Made by a program: the position numbers and the translations under genes. The notes beneath the pieces are model-generated. The model made no database searches. It saw nothing but the letters and a program-made list of their open reading frames with translations, and was not told the DNA's origin. A stretch of 64,000 bases of DNA from DAOTVY01 sp041082245 (GTDB lineage: Bacteria; Chloroflexota; Chloroflexia; DTKN01), in contig JBDOIE010000015.1 of assembly GCA_041082245.1 (NCBI GenBank), positions 81,351 through 145,350 of the forward strand. Direction: 5' to 3'. Numbering within the stretch: position 1 is the stretch's first letter; every line of letters starts with the position of its first letter. Shown here one piece after another: positions 8,858-17,800 of this stretch.

Positions 8858-9020
8858 GGGATGTCCTCCTGTGACGCATTTCCGGGCAGCGCCACGCTGA
8901 CCTTTTCATTTTACCACATTTTCTTCACAGTGCTGGGATGCCGACGAAGGAAACCAACCCGGGGGAACACTCCACGTGCAGGAAGCACGCGGGTACAGCA
9001 GGGGCGGAGCAAGGCTACCT

Positions 9021-10298
9021 CTACCTGTCTTGCTGGGTGGCTTTCCGGCGCCACTCTTCTTGCTCGGCGATCAGGGCTTCTACGGTGGAGTCACCTCTGC
9101 GTCGGGCATAGTCGATCGCCGGCTGCAGGCGCGCTGCCGCCTGCTGGTAATCGCCGCGCGCCGCGGCCAGCCGTGCCAGGCCGATGGCGATCTGCGCCAG
9201 GCCGGCCAGCTCGCCGTCTTCGCGCGGTGGCTCGTTTGCCTCAAGAACTTCCTGTGTCCCCCCGACAGATTCCGCAGAGGAACTGGCTTCCGAGGCGACC
9301 GGATGGGACGATTGTGCCGTTTCCTCAGAGCGCCGTTGCGGGACTTCCCCTCGTTCGAGTTCGAGCCGCCGGATGTGGTACAGCGCCTCCTCGATGAGCC
9401 GGCGAGTTCCGGCAACCATATCGGAGAGCACTCCGAAAAGGAAAACCAGGAACCCGATCAGCAGAAAGAACCCACCGATGATCACCGACTGCAGGTAACG
9501 CCCTTGCGCCGCCCCGGGGTTCTGCAGGTAGAAGATGAGGAAGCGGCCGAGAAGCACAGCCCCGGCCAGTCCGAACGGGAGCGCCAGGTAAAAGAACGTT
9601 CGTAACGGCTCATAGAGGGCATAGGTGCGGAGGATGGTCGCCCCCTGGCGCTTGACAAAGTGCCACATCCCCTTCATCAGGCGCGATTTGCGTCGCACCT
9701 CGTGTACCTCGACGGGGACGTGGGCAATGACCAGCGCCTTCTTGCCGGCCTGGATCAGCGTTTCGACCGTGTACGAGTAGTGGCTGATCACGTTCAGCCG
9801 CAGTGCGGCCTCCTTCGAGTATGCCCGAAAGCCGCTCGGCGCATCGCGTACCTCGGTGCCGGACGTTACACGCACCACCCAGGTGCCCAGCGCTTGCAGG
9901 AAACGCTTCGCGGGCGAGAAGTGCCGCACCTGCAGGGGACGTCGATCGCCGATCACAATGTCGGCCCTGCCTTCCAGGATCGGACGGATGAGCTCCGGGA
10001 TGGCCTCTCCTGGGTACTGGTTATCTCCGTCGGTGTTCACGATGATATCGGCCCCCAGACGAAGGCACGCGTCCAGCCCGGTTTGAAAGGCGACTGCGAG
10101 ACCCTTATTGCCGATGTGCCGCACCACGTGGTCCACCCCGTGCTCCAGGGCTACCTCGACGCTTCGGTCCGTGGATCCGTCGTCGATGATCAACGTTTCC
10201 ACGCGGTCAACGCCGGGGATCTGACGCGGAATCGCATCGAGCACGGTACCGATCGTCTCCTCCTCGTTGTAGACCGGGATCTGCACGATCACCTTCAT
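9021..10298 (-). CDS. Family 2 glycosyltransferase with two membrane spans and a helical tail
   Basis: A 425-residue protein. Residues 1-about 220 are a GT2 domain of the dolichyl-phosphate-mannose-synthase type: 'VQIPVYNEEETIG', IDDGST near 38-43 and NTDGDNQYP near 93. Two hydrophobic spans follow (about 235-258 and 268-295), as in DPM1/GtrB-like polyprenyl-phosphate glycosyltransferases. The last 120 residues are a charged linker plus a TPR-like helical segment (LAGLAQIAIGLARLAAARG). It probably loads a sugar on a lipid carrier at the membrane. The start ATG overlaps the preceding gene's TGA (ATGA). Substrate and acceptor are unknown. Confidence 0.85.
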   Translation of the reverse strand: MKVIVQIPVYNEEETIGTVLDAIPRQIPGVDRVETLIIDDGSTDRSVEVALEHGVDHVVRHIGNKGLAVAFQTGLDACLRLGADIIVNTDGDNQYPGEAIPELIRPILEGRADIVIGDRRPLQVRHFSPAKRFLQALGTWVVRVTSGTEVRDAPSGFRAYSKEAALRLNVISHYSYTVETLIQAGKKALVIAHVPVEVHEVRRKSRLMKGMWHFVKRQGATILRTYALYEPLRTFFYLALPFGLAGAVLLGRFLIFYLQNPGAAQGRYLQSVIIGGFFLLIGFLVFLFGVLSDMVAGTRRLIEEALYHIRRLELERGEVPQRRSEETAQSSHPVASEASSSAESVGGTQEVLEANEPPREDGELAGLAQIAIGLARLAAARGDYQQAAARLQPAIDYARRRGDSTVEALIAEQEEWRRKATQQDR

Positions 10299-11203
10299 CC
10301 AAGCACCCCCAGGGAACCCAGGTAGCGCAGCCCGTCTGCCAGCGCCGGCTCCTCATAGGCCGAGTCCACCTCGATCACCCGCCACGCGCCCTCTGGAAAA
10401 AGTGGCGCCAAGCGGCCAAATGGCACGGCGCCATTTCCCGGTGGCCGGTGGTCGTTTAGCCCCACGCAATCGTGCAGGTGGATACCCAGAAGACGCCCGC
10501 CGTAGGCACGCAGCCACGCTTCTTGCGTCCAGAAGCCCATCGCTTCCAGACGGAAAGCATGCCCGGCATCGTGCCAGTACCCTACAGCGGGGCCGAAATC
10601 CTGCAGGAAATCCCCCATCTCCGTGAAAGACGGTATATCGCGGAAATGGGCCCGGTTCTCCAGCGCGATCTGTACCCCGAGGGCTTGGGCCTGTGTCGTC
10701 AGCCGCGTCAGGGCTTCCCGCACCCATTCCAGATGGCGCGGGGCGAGAGCTTCCCTCCGCTGCACGAGCTCCTCCCGCAAGCGAGCGTACGCCGGGGAGA
10801 TTGCCTGTCCGGCCTCGAAAAGGGTGTCCAGCTCTTTCTCGAGCACGCCCAGCGGCTCGATGTTCCCCGCGTGAAGCACCACGACCTGTGCTCCTCTTGC
10901 AGCGGCCTCTTGAAGCGAACGAGCCACCAGGGCCTCTGCGTGTCGGCGGGCTTCCGGGTCCGACGCGGCCAGATCTGCCTGCCTCAGGGGATGGGGTCCG
11001 GGAGGCCCGGGGAAAGGGGCATGCACACTGCTCACCGCGAGGCCGGTTGCCGCTATCGCTCGATCCAGCGCGGGAAGCGCGTCCTCGGTCAGGCGGTATC
11101 CGAGCTCCACGTAGCCAAAGCCGAGCTCGCGTGTACGCCGAGCGAGCCCCTCCAGCGAAGCGCCGTCCCGTTCCCACCACATCGTAGAGAGCGCGACCTT
11201 CAT
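10295..11203 (-). CDS. Sugar phosphate isomerase/epimerase (xylose isomerase-like TIM barrel)
   Basis: A 302-residue AP-endonuclease-2/xylose-isomerase fold protein. It starts with 'MKVALSTMWW', has 'YVELGYRL' after the first strand, 'VSSVHAPFPGPPGPH', 'VVLHAGN', 'IALENRAHF' and 'GYWHDAGHAF', and ends with 'GIHLHDCVGLNDHRPPG'. These His, Glu and Asp residues are the metal ligands expected of the fold. The exact sugar cannot be read from sequence. The ATG at 11203 overlaps the rnc stop as ATGA, and its own stop overlaps the glycosyltransferase start the same way, so it is translationally coupled on both sides. Confidence 0.8.
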   Translation of the reverse strand: MKVALSTMWWERDGASLEGLARRTRELGFGYVELGYRLTEDALPALDRAIAATGLAVSSVHAPFPGPPGPHPLRQADLAASDPEARRHAEALVARSLQEAAARGAQVVVLHAGNIEPLGVLEKELDTLFEAGQAISPAYARLREELVQRREALAPRHLEWVREALTRLTTQAQALGVQIALENRAHFRDIPSFTEMGDFLQDFGPAVGYWHDAGHAFRLEAMGFWTQEAWLRAYGGRLLGIHLHDCVGLNDHRPPGNGAVPFGRLAPLFPEGAWRVIEVDSAYEEPALADGLRYLGSLGVLG

Positions 11204-11898
11204 TCCTTCGGGCTCCGCAATCCCTCGAGAGCGCGGCGGGCAGCTTCTTGCTGCGCGGCCTGTTTGCTCGGGCCTTCCCCCACGCCCAGGACTTCGTTTC
11301 CCACCCACACCTCGACACGGAACCTGCGCGCATGGTCCGGACCCCAGGAGGCCACGGTGCGATATTCCGGCGTGCGGTTGTATCGTCCCTGCACCTCGAT
11401 CTGCAGTGCGCTCTTGAAATCGAGCGGCTGCCGCCCCTGCCACCGTTCGGCTTCTGCCTCGAGCAAAGGCCCGACGAACGACCGTACCGCTTCGAGCCCT
11501 GCGTCCAGGTAGATGGCACCGACGAGCGCCTCGAACGCGCCCGCGAGGATGCTGGGACGTTCCCGGCCTCCGTCCGCCTCCTCGCCCCGGCCCAGCACCA
11601 GGAACGAGCCCAGCCCCAGCTCTCTGGCGAAACGGGCCAGCGTGTCGGTGCGTACCAGAGCGGAGCGGAGCAGCGTCATTTCGCCTTCGCCCTTCTCCGG
11701 GTAGCGCCGAAAGACATACTCCGCAGTGACCATGTCCAGCACCGCGTCCCCGAGGAACTCCAGCCGCTCGTTCGAATCCAGGTGGCTCTCCGGGTTTTCG
11801 TTGAGATACGAACGGTGCACCAGCGCCTGAAAGAGCAGGGAACGGTCCCGGAAGCTCGTGCGCAAAGCACGCTCCAGGGCGTGAAGGTCCTGTTCCAT
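11200..11898 (-). CDS. rnc: Ribonuclease III
   Basis: A 232-residue dsRNA endonuclease of standard length. The catalytic signature NERLEFLGDAVLD lies near residues 44-56, a second acidic site in 'GAFEALVGAIYLDAG', and a double-stranded RNA-binding domain occupies the C-terminal 75 residues (DFKSALQIEVQ ... EGPSKQAAQQEAARRAL). The ATG at 11898 has a GAGGAG site formed by the last codons of fabF. fabF next to rnc is a widespread arrangement, usually with acpP upstream; acpP is not here. Confidence 0.96.
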   Translation of the reverse strand: MEQDLHALERALRTSFRDRSLLFQALVHRSYLNENPESHLDSNERLEFLGDAVLDMVTAEYVFRRYPEKGEGEMTLLRSALVRTDTLARFARELGLGSFLVLGRGEEADGGRERPSILAGAFEALVGAIYLDAGLEAVRSFVGPLLEAEAERWQGRQPLDFKSALQIEVQGRYNRTPEYRTVASWGPDHARRFRVEVWVGNEVLGVGEGPSKQAAQQEAARRALEGLRSPKE

Positions 11899-11906
11899 TG
11901 CCCCCT

Positions 11907-13148
11907 CTACTCCTCGTAGCGGGCGAACACCAGGCTCACGTTGTGGCCGCCGAACCCGAGCGAGTTGGTCAAGGCAATCCGCACGTCGGCCCGGCGGGCG
12001 ACGTTGGGCACATAGTCGAGGTCGCATTCCGGATCGGGCACCTCGTAGTTGATCGTCGGATGGATGATGCCGGTCAGGATCGTCTGGATGCAGGCGATCG
12101 CTTCGATCGCACCCGCCGCCCCGAGCAGGTGTCCCACCATGGACTTTGTGGAACTGATCGCCAGCCGGTAGGCGTGTTCACCAAAGACCGCCTTGATCGC
12201 TTGCGTTTCCGCCACGTCGTTCAGCGGGGTCGAGGTGCCGTGCGCGTTCAGGTAGTCTACCTCTTCGGGCGCCAGTCCGGCCTGCGCGAGCGCAAGTCGC
12301 ATAGAGCGGGCCGCGCCCTCCCCGCCGGGCGCAGGGGCGGTGATATGGTTGGCGTCGGCCGTAGCCCCGTAGCCGAGCACCTCGGCAAGGATGGGCGCGT
12401 CGCGCCGCACAGCGTGTTCCAGCGCTTCGAGGATCAGGATCGCGCCGCCCTCGCCCATCACGAAGCCGTCCCGCAGCGCATCGAAGGGGCGGCTTGCGCG
12501 CTCCGGTTCCTCGTTTCGGGTCGAAAGGGCACGAGCGGCGTTGAAGGCGGCGATCGCCATCGGTACCACGGCAGCCTCGCTGCCCCCTGTGATGACCACG
12601 TCCGCCGCGCCACGCCGGATCGCTTCGAACGCTTCCCCGATCGCGTGGGCGGAGCTCGCACAGGCGGAGACCGGGCAGTAGTTGATGCCCTTGGCGCCGT
12701 ACACGATCGCGATCTGGCCGGCGGCCATGTCACTGATCATCATGGGCACCAGGAATGGACTTACAGCACGGGGGCCCTTCTGCTGCAGGACCTCAAACTG
12801 CTGGAAGAGCGTCGTGAACCCTCCGATTCCGGAACCGACGATGACACCTACCCGGTCCGCGTCGACATCGTCGAACTTCAAGCCCGCCTGACGCACCGCC
12901 TCGTGCGTGGCGGCCAGAGCGAACTGCACAAAGCGGTCGTTCCTTCGGGCCTCCTTGCGGTCCATATAGTTCAGCGGGTCGAATCCCTTCACCTCTGCCG
13001 CGATACGGGTCTCGTACCCCGTGGCATCGAAGAGTGTGATCGGGCCGACCCCCGAACGTCCCCGACACAGGTTGTCCCAAAACGTCGGGACATCCAGTCC
13101 GAGAGGGCTGATAACGCCCATCCCGGTGACCACCACGCGTCGCGTCAT
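11907..13148 (-). CDS. fabF: 3-oxoacyl-[acyl-carrier-protein] synthase II
   Basis: A 413-residue thiolase-fold condensing enzyme that extends acyl-ACP with malonyl-ACP in fatty-acid synthesis. The Cys-His-His triad is visible: Cys in 'VSACASSAHAIG', His in 'NAHGTSTPLND' and His in 'KSMVGHLLGAAGA'. The closing glycine-rich 'NSLGFGGHNVSLVF' is typical of FabF. The ATG at 13148 follows GGGAGG. It heads the operon fabF-rnc-isomerase-glycosyltransferase, with gaps of 8 bases and then two ATGA overlaps. It is a normal full-length FabF. Confidence 0.96.
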   Translation of the reverse strand: MTRRVVVTGMGVISPLGLDVPTFWDNLCRGRSGVGPITLFDATGYETRIAAEVKGFDPLNYMDRKEARRNDRFVQFALAATHEAVRQAGLKFDDVDADRVGVIVGSGIGGFTTLFQQFEVLQQKGPRAVSPFLVPMMISDMAAGQIAIVYGAKGINYCPVSACASSAHAIGEAFEAIRRGAADVVITGGSEAAVVPMAIAAFNAARALSTRNEEPERASRPFDALRDGFVMGEGGAILILEALEHAVRRDAPILAEVLGYGATADANHITAPAPGGEGAARSMRLALAQAGLAPEEVDYLNAHGTSTPLNDVAETQAIKAVFGEHAYRLAISSTKSMVGHLLGAAGAIEAIACIQTILTGIIHPTINYEVPDPECDLDYVPNVARRADVRIALTNSLGFGGHNVSLVFARYEE

Positions 13149-13187
13149 ATCGAGCCTCCCGATGCAGTGAGTGCCGTGATATAAACT

Positions 13188-13216
13188 ATTGTACCATGGC
13201 GACCGGGGTGAGGCAA
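13188..13216 (-). promoter_or_regulatory. Promoter of the fabF operon
   Basis: TTGCCT (13211-13216) and TACAAT (13188-13193) on the minus strand with a 17-base spacer, about 40 bases before the fabF ATG. Confidence 0.6.
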
Positions 13217-13413
13217 ATCTCCCCTCTTGGATGTTCGGACGGGAGCTGGGGCGGGCAGCTTTACGGCCCGTCCCGGATCCCTATTTCGGCCTTCTCTTCG
13301 CTGCCCAGCGGTGGCCTGCAGGGGCTCAGAACTGCCAACGCGAAGGGCCAGGGGCGAGATGAGGATGCCGTGTCGCAACTCAAGACTCCGCCCCAATTCG
13401 CCGGCCCCCAAGG

Positions 13414-13442
13414 TTGCGCCCCGCTCACTTTGAGGGTATACT
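13414..13442 (+). promoter_or_regulatory. Promoter of recJ
   Basis: TTGCGC (13414-13419) and TATACT (13437-13442) with a 17-base spacer. Predicted start about 35 bases before the recJ ATG. Confidence 0.6.
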
Positions 13443-13481
13443 ATCGCCGCCATCGCGACAAACGAACGGAAGGAGGAGAAG

Positions 13482-15185
13482 ATGCGACCTGCAGTACCTG
13501 TGTGGCGCCTCCTGTCGCCCGCTCCGGCAGAGGTGTTGCGGCGCTTCCCGTTGCCGCCGCTTGCGGCGCAGGTCCTCTGGAACCGCGGTGTGCAGGAGCC
13601 CCAGGAAGCGGAGGCTTTTCTTTCGCCGGATTACCACCAGCTCGCCGATCCGTTCGCGATGAAGGGTATGGAGGAAGCGACGCGACGGATCTCCCGTGCC
13701 CTTGCTGCACAGGAGCCGATCGTGGTGTTCGGCGATTTCGACGCGGACGGTGTCACTGGCGTGGCGCTGCTCGTGCAATCGCTTCGCCGCATGGGCGGGA
13801 AAGTGGAAGCTTACATCCCTCACCGCATCGAGGAAGGCTACGGGCTGAACCGGGAAGCAGTCGAGCGGCTCGCGGCAGCGGGCACGCGAGTGTTGATCAC
13901 CGTAGATTGCGGGATTTCCAATGCCGAAGAAGTTGCGCGGGCGCAAGCCCTGGGGGTCGATGTTGTCGTCACGGATCACCATCACCCGCCGCCGGTGCTT
14001 CCGCCGGCACACGCGGTGCTGAACCCCTCCCAGCCGGGCTGTGGATACCCCTTCAAAGGCCTTGCGGGTGTCGGGATCGCGTTTACCCTGGTGCGCGGCC
14101 TGGTGAGGGCAGGCGTAACGCGCAACGGCATGCGGGCTCGAGAGCTGCTGGACCTGGTCGCTCTGGGGACCGTTGCGGATGTTTCTCCCCTGGTGGGCGA
14201 GAACCGCATCCTGGTTGCGCTGGGGTTGGAAACGCTCCGTCGGACGGAGCGCCCAGGCCTCCGCGCGCTGATGGCCGCTTCCGGCGTGCGGCAGGAACGT
14301 GTAAACACCGGTACCATTTCGTTTGTGCTCGGGCCTCGCCTGAATGCTGCTGGCCGGCTGAAGCACGCGGTGCTGGCCTACCGCTTGCTCCTCTCCGAAA
14401 GCCCGGAAGAAGCCGCAGTGCTGGCCTCAGAATTGGATGCCCTGAACCGCGAGCGCCAGGAGATGACGATGCGCGCGCTCGAACGGGCCAGGGAGCGTGT
14501 CCTCTCCCTTCCGGACGATGTACCGCTGATCTTCTTGGCGGATCCAGATTTCCATATCGCGATCGCGGGCCTCGTGGCGGCCAAGATCGTGGAGGAATTC
14601 CACCGGCCGACACTGCTTGCGGAAATCGGCGAGGGGGTTTCCCGCGGTTCCGCGCGGAGCATCCCGGCGTTTCACATCACCGAAGCGCTGCGGGAATGCT
14701 CCGATCTCCTTGAGCGCTTCGGTGGCCATCGGGTTGCGGCCGGCTTTACCCTGCCCACCGCACATCTGGAGGCGCTGGAAACGCGGCTTCAAGCGCTTGC
14801 CCGGGAGCAACTGGACACCGTGTCGCTGACGCCCGTCCTGGCCCTGGAGGCAGAAGCGTCCCTGGGCGAGCTGAACTGGGATCTGCTGCGCGTGCTGGAG
14901 CGCATCGCCCCCTACGGGGTACAGAACCCCCACCCGGTTTTCCTCTGCCCGCGGGTCAAGGTCGTGCGGGCGCGACAGGTCGGCACGGAAGGGGAGCACC
15001 TGCGCCTCACGTTGAGCGATGGGAGGCTTGCGTGCGATGCGATCGGGTTCAGGCTGGGACCCCGCATCGCCGAATGCACGCCGGGCTGTTACCTGGACCT
15101 GGCCTGTACCCTGAGCGCCAGCAGCTGGACAGGGGAAGAGCGGCTGGAACTGCAGCTGCGCGATTTCCGCCCCGCGCGTGCATAG
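13482..15185 (+). CDS. recJ: Single-stranded-DNA-specific exonuclease RecJ
   Basis: A 567-residue DHH-family 5'-3' exonuclease. Motif I FGDFDADGVTG is near residues 83-93, 'TVDCG' near 144, the DHH motif in 'VTDHHHPP' near 165, and the DHHA1 domain contains 'GPRLNAAGRL' and 'GGHRVAAGFTL'. The C-terminal OB-like domain (about 455-565) is typical of RecJ. It degrades 5' single strands in recombination and mismatch repair. The ATG at 13482 follows GGAAGGAGGAGAAG. It stands alone and converges on the M32 peptidase gene with only 7 bases between the stops. Confidence 0.95.
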   Translation: MRPAVPVWRLLSPAPAEVLRRFPLPPLAAQVLWNRGVQEPQEAEAFLSPDYHQLADPFAMKGMEEATRRISRALAAQEPIVVFGDFDADGVTGVALLVQSLRRMGGKVEAYIPHRIEEGYGLNREAVERLAAAGTRVLITVDCGISNAEEVARAQALGVDVVVTDHHHPPPVLPPAHAVLNPSQPGCGYPFKGLAGVGIAFTLVRGLVRAGVTRNGMRARELLDLVALGTVADVSPLVGENRILVALGLETLRRTERPGLRALMAASGVRQERVNTGTISFVLGPRLNAAGRLKHAVLAYRLLLSESPEEAAVLASELDALNRERQEMTMRALERARERVLSLPDDVPLIFLADPDFHIAIAGLVAAKIVEEFHRPTLLAEIGEGVSRGSARSIPAFHITEALRECSDLLERFGGHRVAAGFTLPTAHLEALETRLQALAREQLDTVSLTPVLALEAEASLGELNWDLLRVLERIAPYGVQNPHPVFLCPRVKVVRARQVGTEGEHLRLTLSDGRLACDAIGFRLGPRIAECTPGCYLDLACTLSASSWTGEERLELQLRDFRPARA

Positions 15186-15192
15186 CGGTCGG

Positions 15193-16710
15193 CTACTGTA
15201 GCCCGTACAGCTCTCCGTACTTGGCACGGAGATACGCGACGTACGGCCCGATCTCGAGAGGCCGGCCGGTGACGCGCTCCACCATTTCGCTCAGCGTGAA
15301 TTTGCCGCCGTGGCGGTAGAGGCGCTCCCGGAGCCAGTGGAGAAGCGTGGCAAAGTCCCCACGGGCGAATCGCTCCGGAAGGTCCGGGTGCTCGCGGCAC
15401 ACCGCCTCGAAGATCTGCGCCGCAAGCACGTTCCCGATCGTATAGCCCTGGAAAGCGCCTCCGATAATGCCTTCGAACCAGTGCGAGTCCTGGAGTACGC
15501 CATCGCGGTCGTCCGGCGGTACCACGCCCAGGTCGGTGCGGTACCGTTCACGCCACGCTTCAGGCAGGTCGCGGACGGAGAGCTTCCCCTCGAGCAATTC
15601 GAGCTCCAGGTCGAAGCGCAGGATCACATGGAGGTTGTACGTCACCTCGTCGGCGTCCGTGCGGATGAGCGATGGCTTCACCCGGTTGATGGCCCGGTAG
15701 AACACGTCCAGCGGGACGTCCCCCAGTTGCTCGGGGAAGTACTGCTGCAGCCGCGGGTAGAAAAAGCTCCAGAAGGGGAGGCTACGGCCAACAAGGTTCT
15801 CCCAGAGCCGCGACTGGCTCTCGTGTAGCCCGGAGGAGAATACCACTGCGAGCGGGGTGCCCTCGAAGGCAGGGTCGATCCCCTGCTCGTAAAGAGCGTG
15901 GCCTGCCTCGTGGATGGTACTGAAAAGCGCTTCGCTCAGGTCGTCTTCGCGCACGCGCGTGGTGATGCGCACGTCCCCCAGCCCCAGGGTGGTGGTGAAC
16001 GGATGGGGCGTGAGGTCTTGCCGGCCGCGCTGGAGGTCGTAGCCGATCCCCTGGGCTACCTCAAGAGCGAAGGCGAGCTGCTGCGACGGGGGAAAGTACT
16101 GGTGCAGACATCTATCGTCTGGAGCCGGGCGGTCGGCGATCGCCCGCACGAGCGGCACGAGCTCGCGCCGGAGCGCGGCAAAGAGCGGCCGTACGGTCGA
16201 GACCTTCAGCCCAGGCTCGGAGACATAATCGATCAGGGGGTCGGCGATGTGTTCGTACCCCGGGAAAAAGCCGGCCAGCTGGCGGCTCAGCTCGAGGGTA
16301 CGTTCCAGAAGCGGCTGGACGAGGGAAAAATCGTTCGCCGGTCGTGCGCGGGACCAGGCGTCGTATGTTTGCGCCCTGTGGCGAGCGAGTTCCGCTACGA
16401 ACCCGGCAGGCACGCGTGCGGCGTGTTCGTAGAGGCGACGGGTCACACGGATGAGAGATGCTTCATCGGAATCGTAGGGAAGGGACTCCTCGACCGGCCG
16501 GAGATCCTCGAGAAGCAGGCCGAGCTGTGGATCCGTGAGTTTCTCGTGCGCGAGCTGCTCGAGAGTCGCGATCTGGCGCGCTCTGCTGGCTGCGCCTCCA
16601 GGCGGCATATAGGTCGCCTGGTCCCATCGGAGGACAGCAGCCGCCCCTTGCAGGTCAAGAATCTCCTGCAACCGTCTGCGGAGTTCGGTGAGGTTCTCTT
16701 CCAAGGACAT
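15193..16710 (-). CDS. Carboxypeptidase M32 (Taq carboxypeptidase family)
   Basis: A 505-residue, mostly helical zinc carboxypeptidase, which is the family's normal length. The zinc site HEAGH is near residues 265-269 (STIHEAGHALYEQG), with the downstream Glu ligand in 'GLHESQSRLWENLVGRS', followed by the conserved 'ADEVTYNLHVILRFDLE' and 'GYTIGNVLAAQI'. It removes C-terminal residues from peptides in the cytoplasm; the family is best known from Thermus and Pyrococcus. The ATG at 16710 follows CGGAGAAA and lies 56 bases inside the end of the upstream methyltransferase gene, so the two are probably coupled. Confidence 0.95.
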   Translation of the reverse strand: MSLEENLTELRRRLQEILDLQGAAAVLRWDQATYMPPGGAASRARQIATLEQLAHEKLTDPQLGLLLEDLRPVEESLPYDSDEASLIRVTRRLYEHAARVPAGFVAELARHRAQTYDAWSRARPANDFSLVQPLLERTLELSRQLAGFFPGYEHIADPLIDYVSEPGLKVSTVRPLFAALRRELVPLVRAIADRPAPDDRCLHQYFPPSQQLAFALEVAQGIGYDLQRGRQDLTPHPFTTTLGLGDVRITTRVREDDLSEALFSTIHEAGHALYEQGIDPAFEGTPLAVVFSSGLHESQSRLWENLVGRSLPFWSFFYPRLQQYFPEQLGDVPLDVFYRAINRVKPSLIRTDADEVTYNLHVILRFDLELELLEGKLSVRDLPEAWRERYRTDLGVVPPDDRDGVLQDSHWFEGIIGGAFQGYTIGNVLAAQIFEAVCREHPDLPERFARGDFATLLHWLRERLYRHGGKFTLSEMVERVTGRPLEIGPYVAYLRAKYGELYGLQ

Positions 16711-17383
16711 TTTCTCCGGTCGCCGTTTGTGCTCGCTTGTAGGCGATTGCCACTGTGCTGCCATCCTGCTCCTGCCGGAGCTCTTGAAGGGCAAAGGCGG
16801 CAAGGAGCTTGCGGATTTCTGTCTCGCTGTAGGGCCTCCATACCAGTCCCCGGTAGGGACCGCGGATGTACAGGCGGGTTCCGTCCCCGAAGCGATGGTA
16901 CGGATGTCCTTCTTTCCCCTGCGGATCGTCGAAGGAGGCGATGAGCAGACCGCCGGGCTTGAGCACGGCCCAGGCCTCGCGTACGGCACGGCGTGCCTCC
17001 GACAGGGGCATATGGTCGAACACAGCATTGGCGACCACCGCGTCAAAGGTCGCGTCGGGGAACAGAAGGTTTGCCGCGGAGCCGACCTGGAAGTGCACGT
17101 TTGGCATCTCTTCGTCGCGGGCCCAGGCCTGCGCGAACTCGATCGCCTTCTGGGAAATGTCTACCCCGTACACCTCGATGCCAGCCGCCGCGATCCGCAT
17201 GCTGAGCCGACCGATCGCGCAGCCCAGATCGAGAACCGTCCGGGCCCGGTGGGCAAGCAGCAGGTCCACGATGCGGTTCGCCCGGTCGCCCGCAGGAATG
17301 CGGCGCCAGCTGGGGTCAGCGGCGGAGAACACCCTGTTCCAGAAGCTTGCGTAGTCCAGTTCCGCGAGATCCAGCTCGATCAT
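16655..17383 (-). CDS. Class I SAM-dependent methyltransferase
   Basis: A 242-residue Rossmann-fold methyltransferase. Motif I 'VLDLGCAIGRLS' is near residue 50-61, followed by 'VYGVDIS' (acidic residue for the SAM ribose) and motif post-I/II 'FDAVVANAVFDHMPLSEARR', then 'LKPGGLLIASF'. The substrate cannot be inferred. The ATG at 17383 overlaps the epimerase stop (ATGA); the last 56 bases overlap the M32 peptidase gene, so the tail (TGENVLGREPHRTPQTVAGDS) may be a recent extension. It belongs to the kor-epimerase transcription unit. Confidence 0.82.
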   Translation of the reverse strand: MIELDLAELDYASFWNRVFSAADPSWRRIPAGDRANRIVDLLLAHRARTVLDLGCAIGRLSMRIAAAGIEVYGVDISQKAIEFAQAWARDEEMPNVHFQVGSAANLLFPDATFDAVVANAVFDHMPLSEARRAVREAWAVLKPGGLLIASFDDPQGKEGHPYHRFGDGTRLYIRGPYRGLVWRPYSETEIRKLLAAFALQELRQEQDGSTVAIAYKRAQTATGENVLGREPHRTPQTVAGDS

Positions 17384-17787
17384 CGCTCTGGGTAGGCGAC
17401 GAACTCGCTCAGCACACCATTCAGGCAGGACGGGTGCACGAAGGCGACAAGCGCGCCACGCGGTCCCGGGCGTGGCTGCTCGTCGATCAACTGCCACCCC
17501 TGGGAGCGCGCGTGGGCGAGCGCGGCTTCGATGTCGTCGACACGGTAGGCAATATGGTGGAGACCGTCCCCGCGCTTCTGGAGGAAGTTGCTGATCGGCG
17601 AATCCGGGGAGGTGGGTGCGACCAGTTCGACGCGGCTCTCCCCCAGCGGAAAGAAGGCGATCTCCAGGTGTCGCTCCGGCAAACTCTCCCGCTGCGCGGG
17701 CTGTCCGAGGAGCTGCGTGTAGGTCTGGATCGCCCGTTCCAGGTCCTGTACGGCGATTCCGACGTGGTCGATCGCTACGGGGTACAT
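17380..17787 (-). CDS. mce: Methylmalonyl-CoA epimerase
   Basis: A 135-residue vicinal-oxygen-chelate protein. It begins with 'IDHVGIAVQDLERAI' (metal His), continues with 'RVELVAPTSPDSPISNFLQKRGDGLHHIAY' (metal His) and ends with 'FVHPSCLNGVLSEFVAYPE' (Glu ligand), the layout of bacterial methylmalonyl-CoA epimerases. The enzyme interconverts the (R) and (S) forms on the route between propionyl-CoA and succinyl-CoA. It follows the four kor genes by 13 bases, which joins two branches that meet at succinyl-CoA. No mutase gene is in the window. Start ATG at 17787 with a GAGGAGGAGG site. Confidence 0.88.
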   Translation of the reverse strand: MYPVAIDHVGIAVQDLERAIQTYTQLLGQPAQRESLPERHLEIAFFPLGESRVELVAPTSPDSPISNFLQKRGDGLHHIAYRVDDIEAALAHARSQGWQLIDEQPRPGPRGALVAFVHPSCLNGVLSEFVAYPER

Positions 17788-17800
17788 CGTCGCCTCCTCC

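Larger units (their letters stand above)
13149..13481. other. Intergenic region between divergent fabF and recJ
   Basis: This 333-base gene-free stretch carries the fabF promoter at one end and the recJ promoter at the other. The roughly 200 bases between them show no convincing reading frame, RNA gene or repeat. Confidence 0.5.
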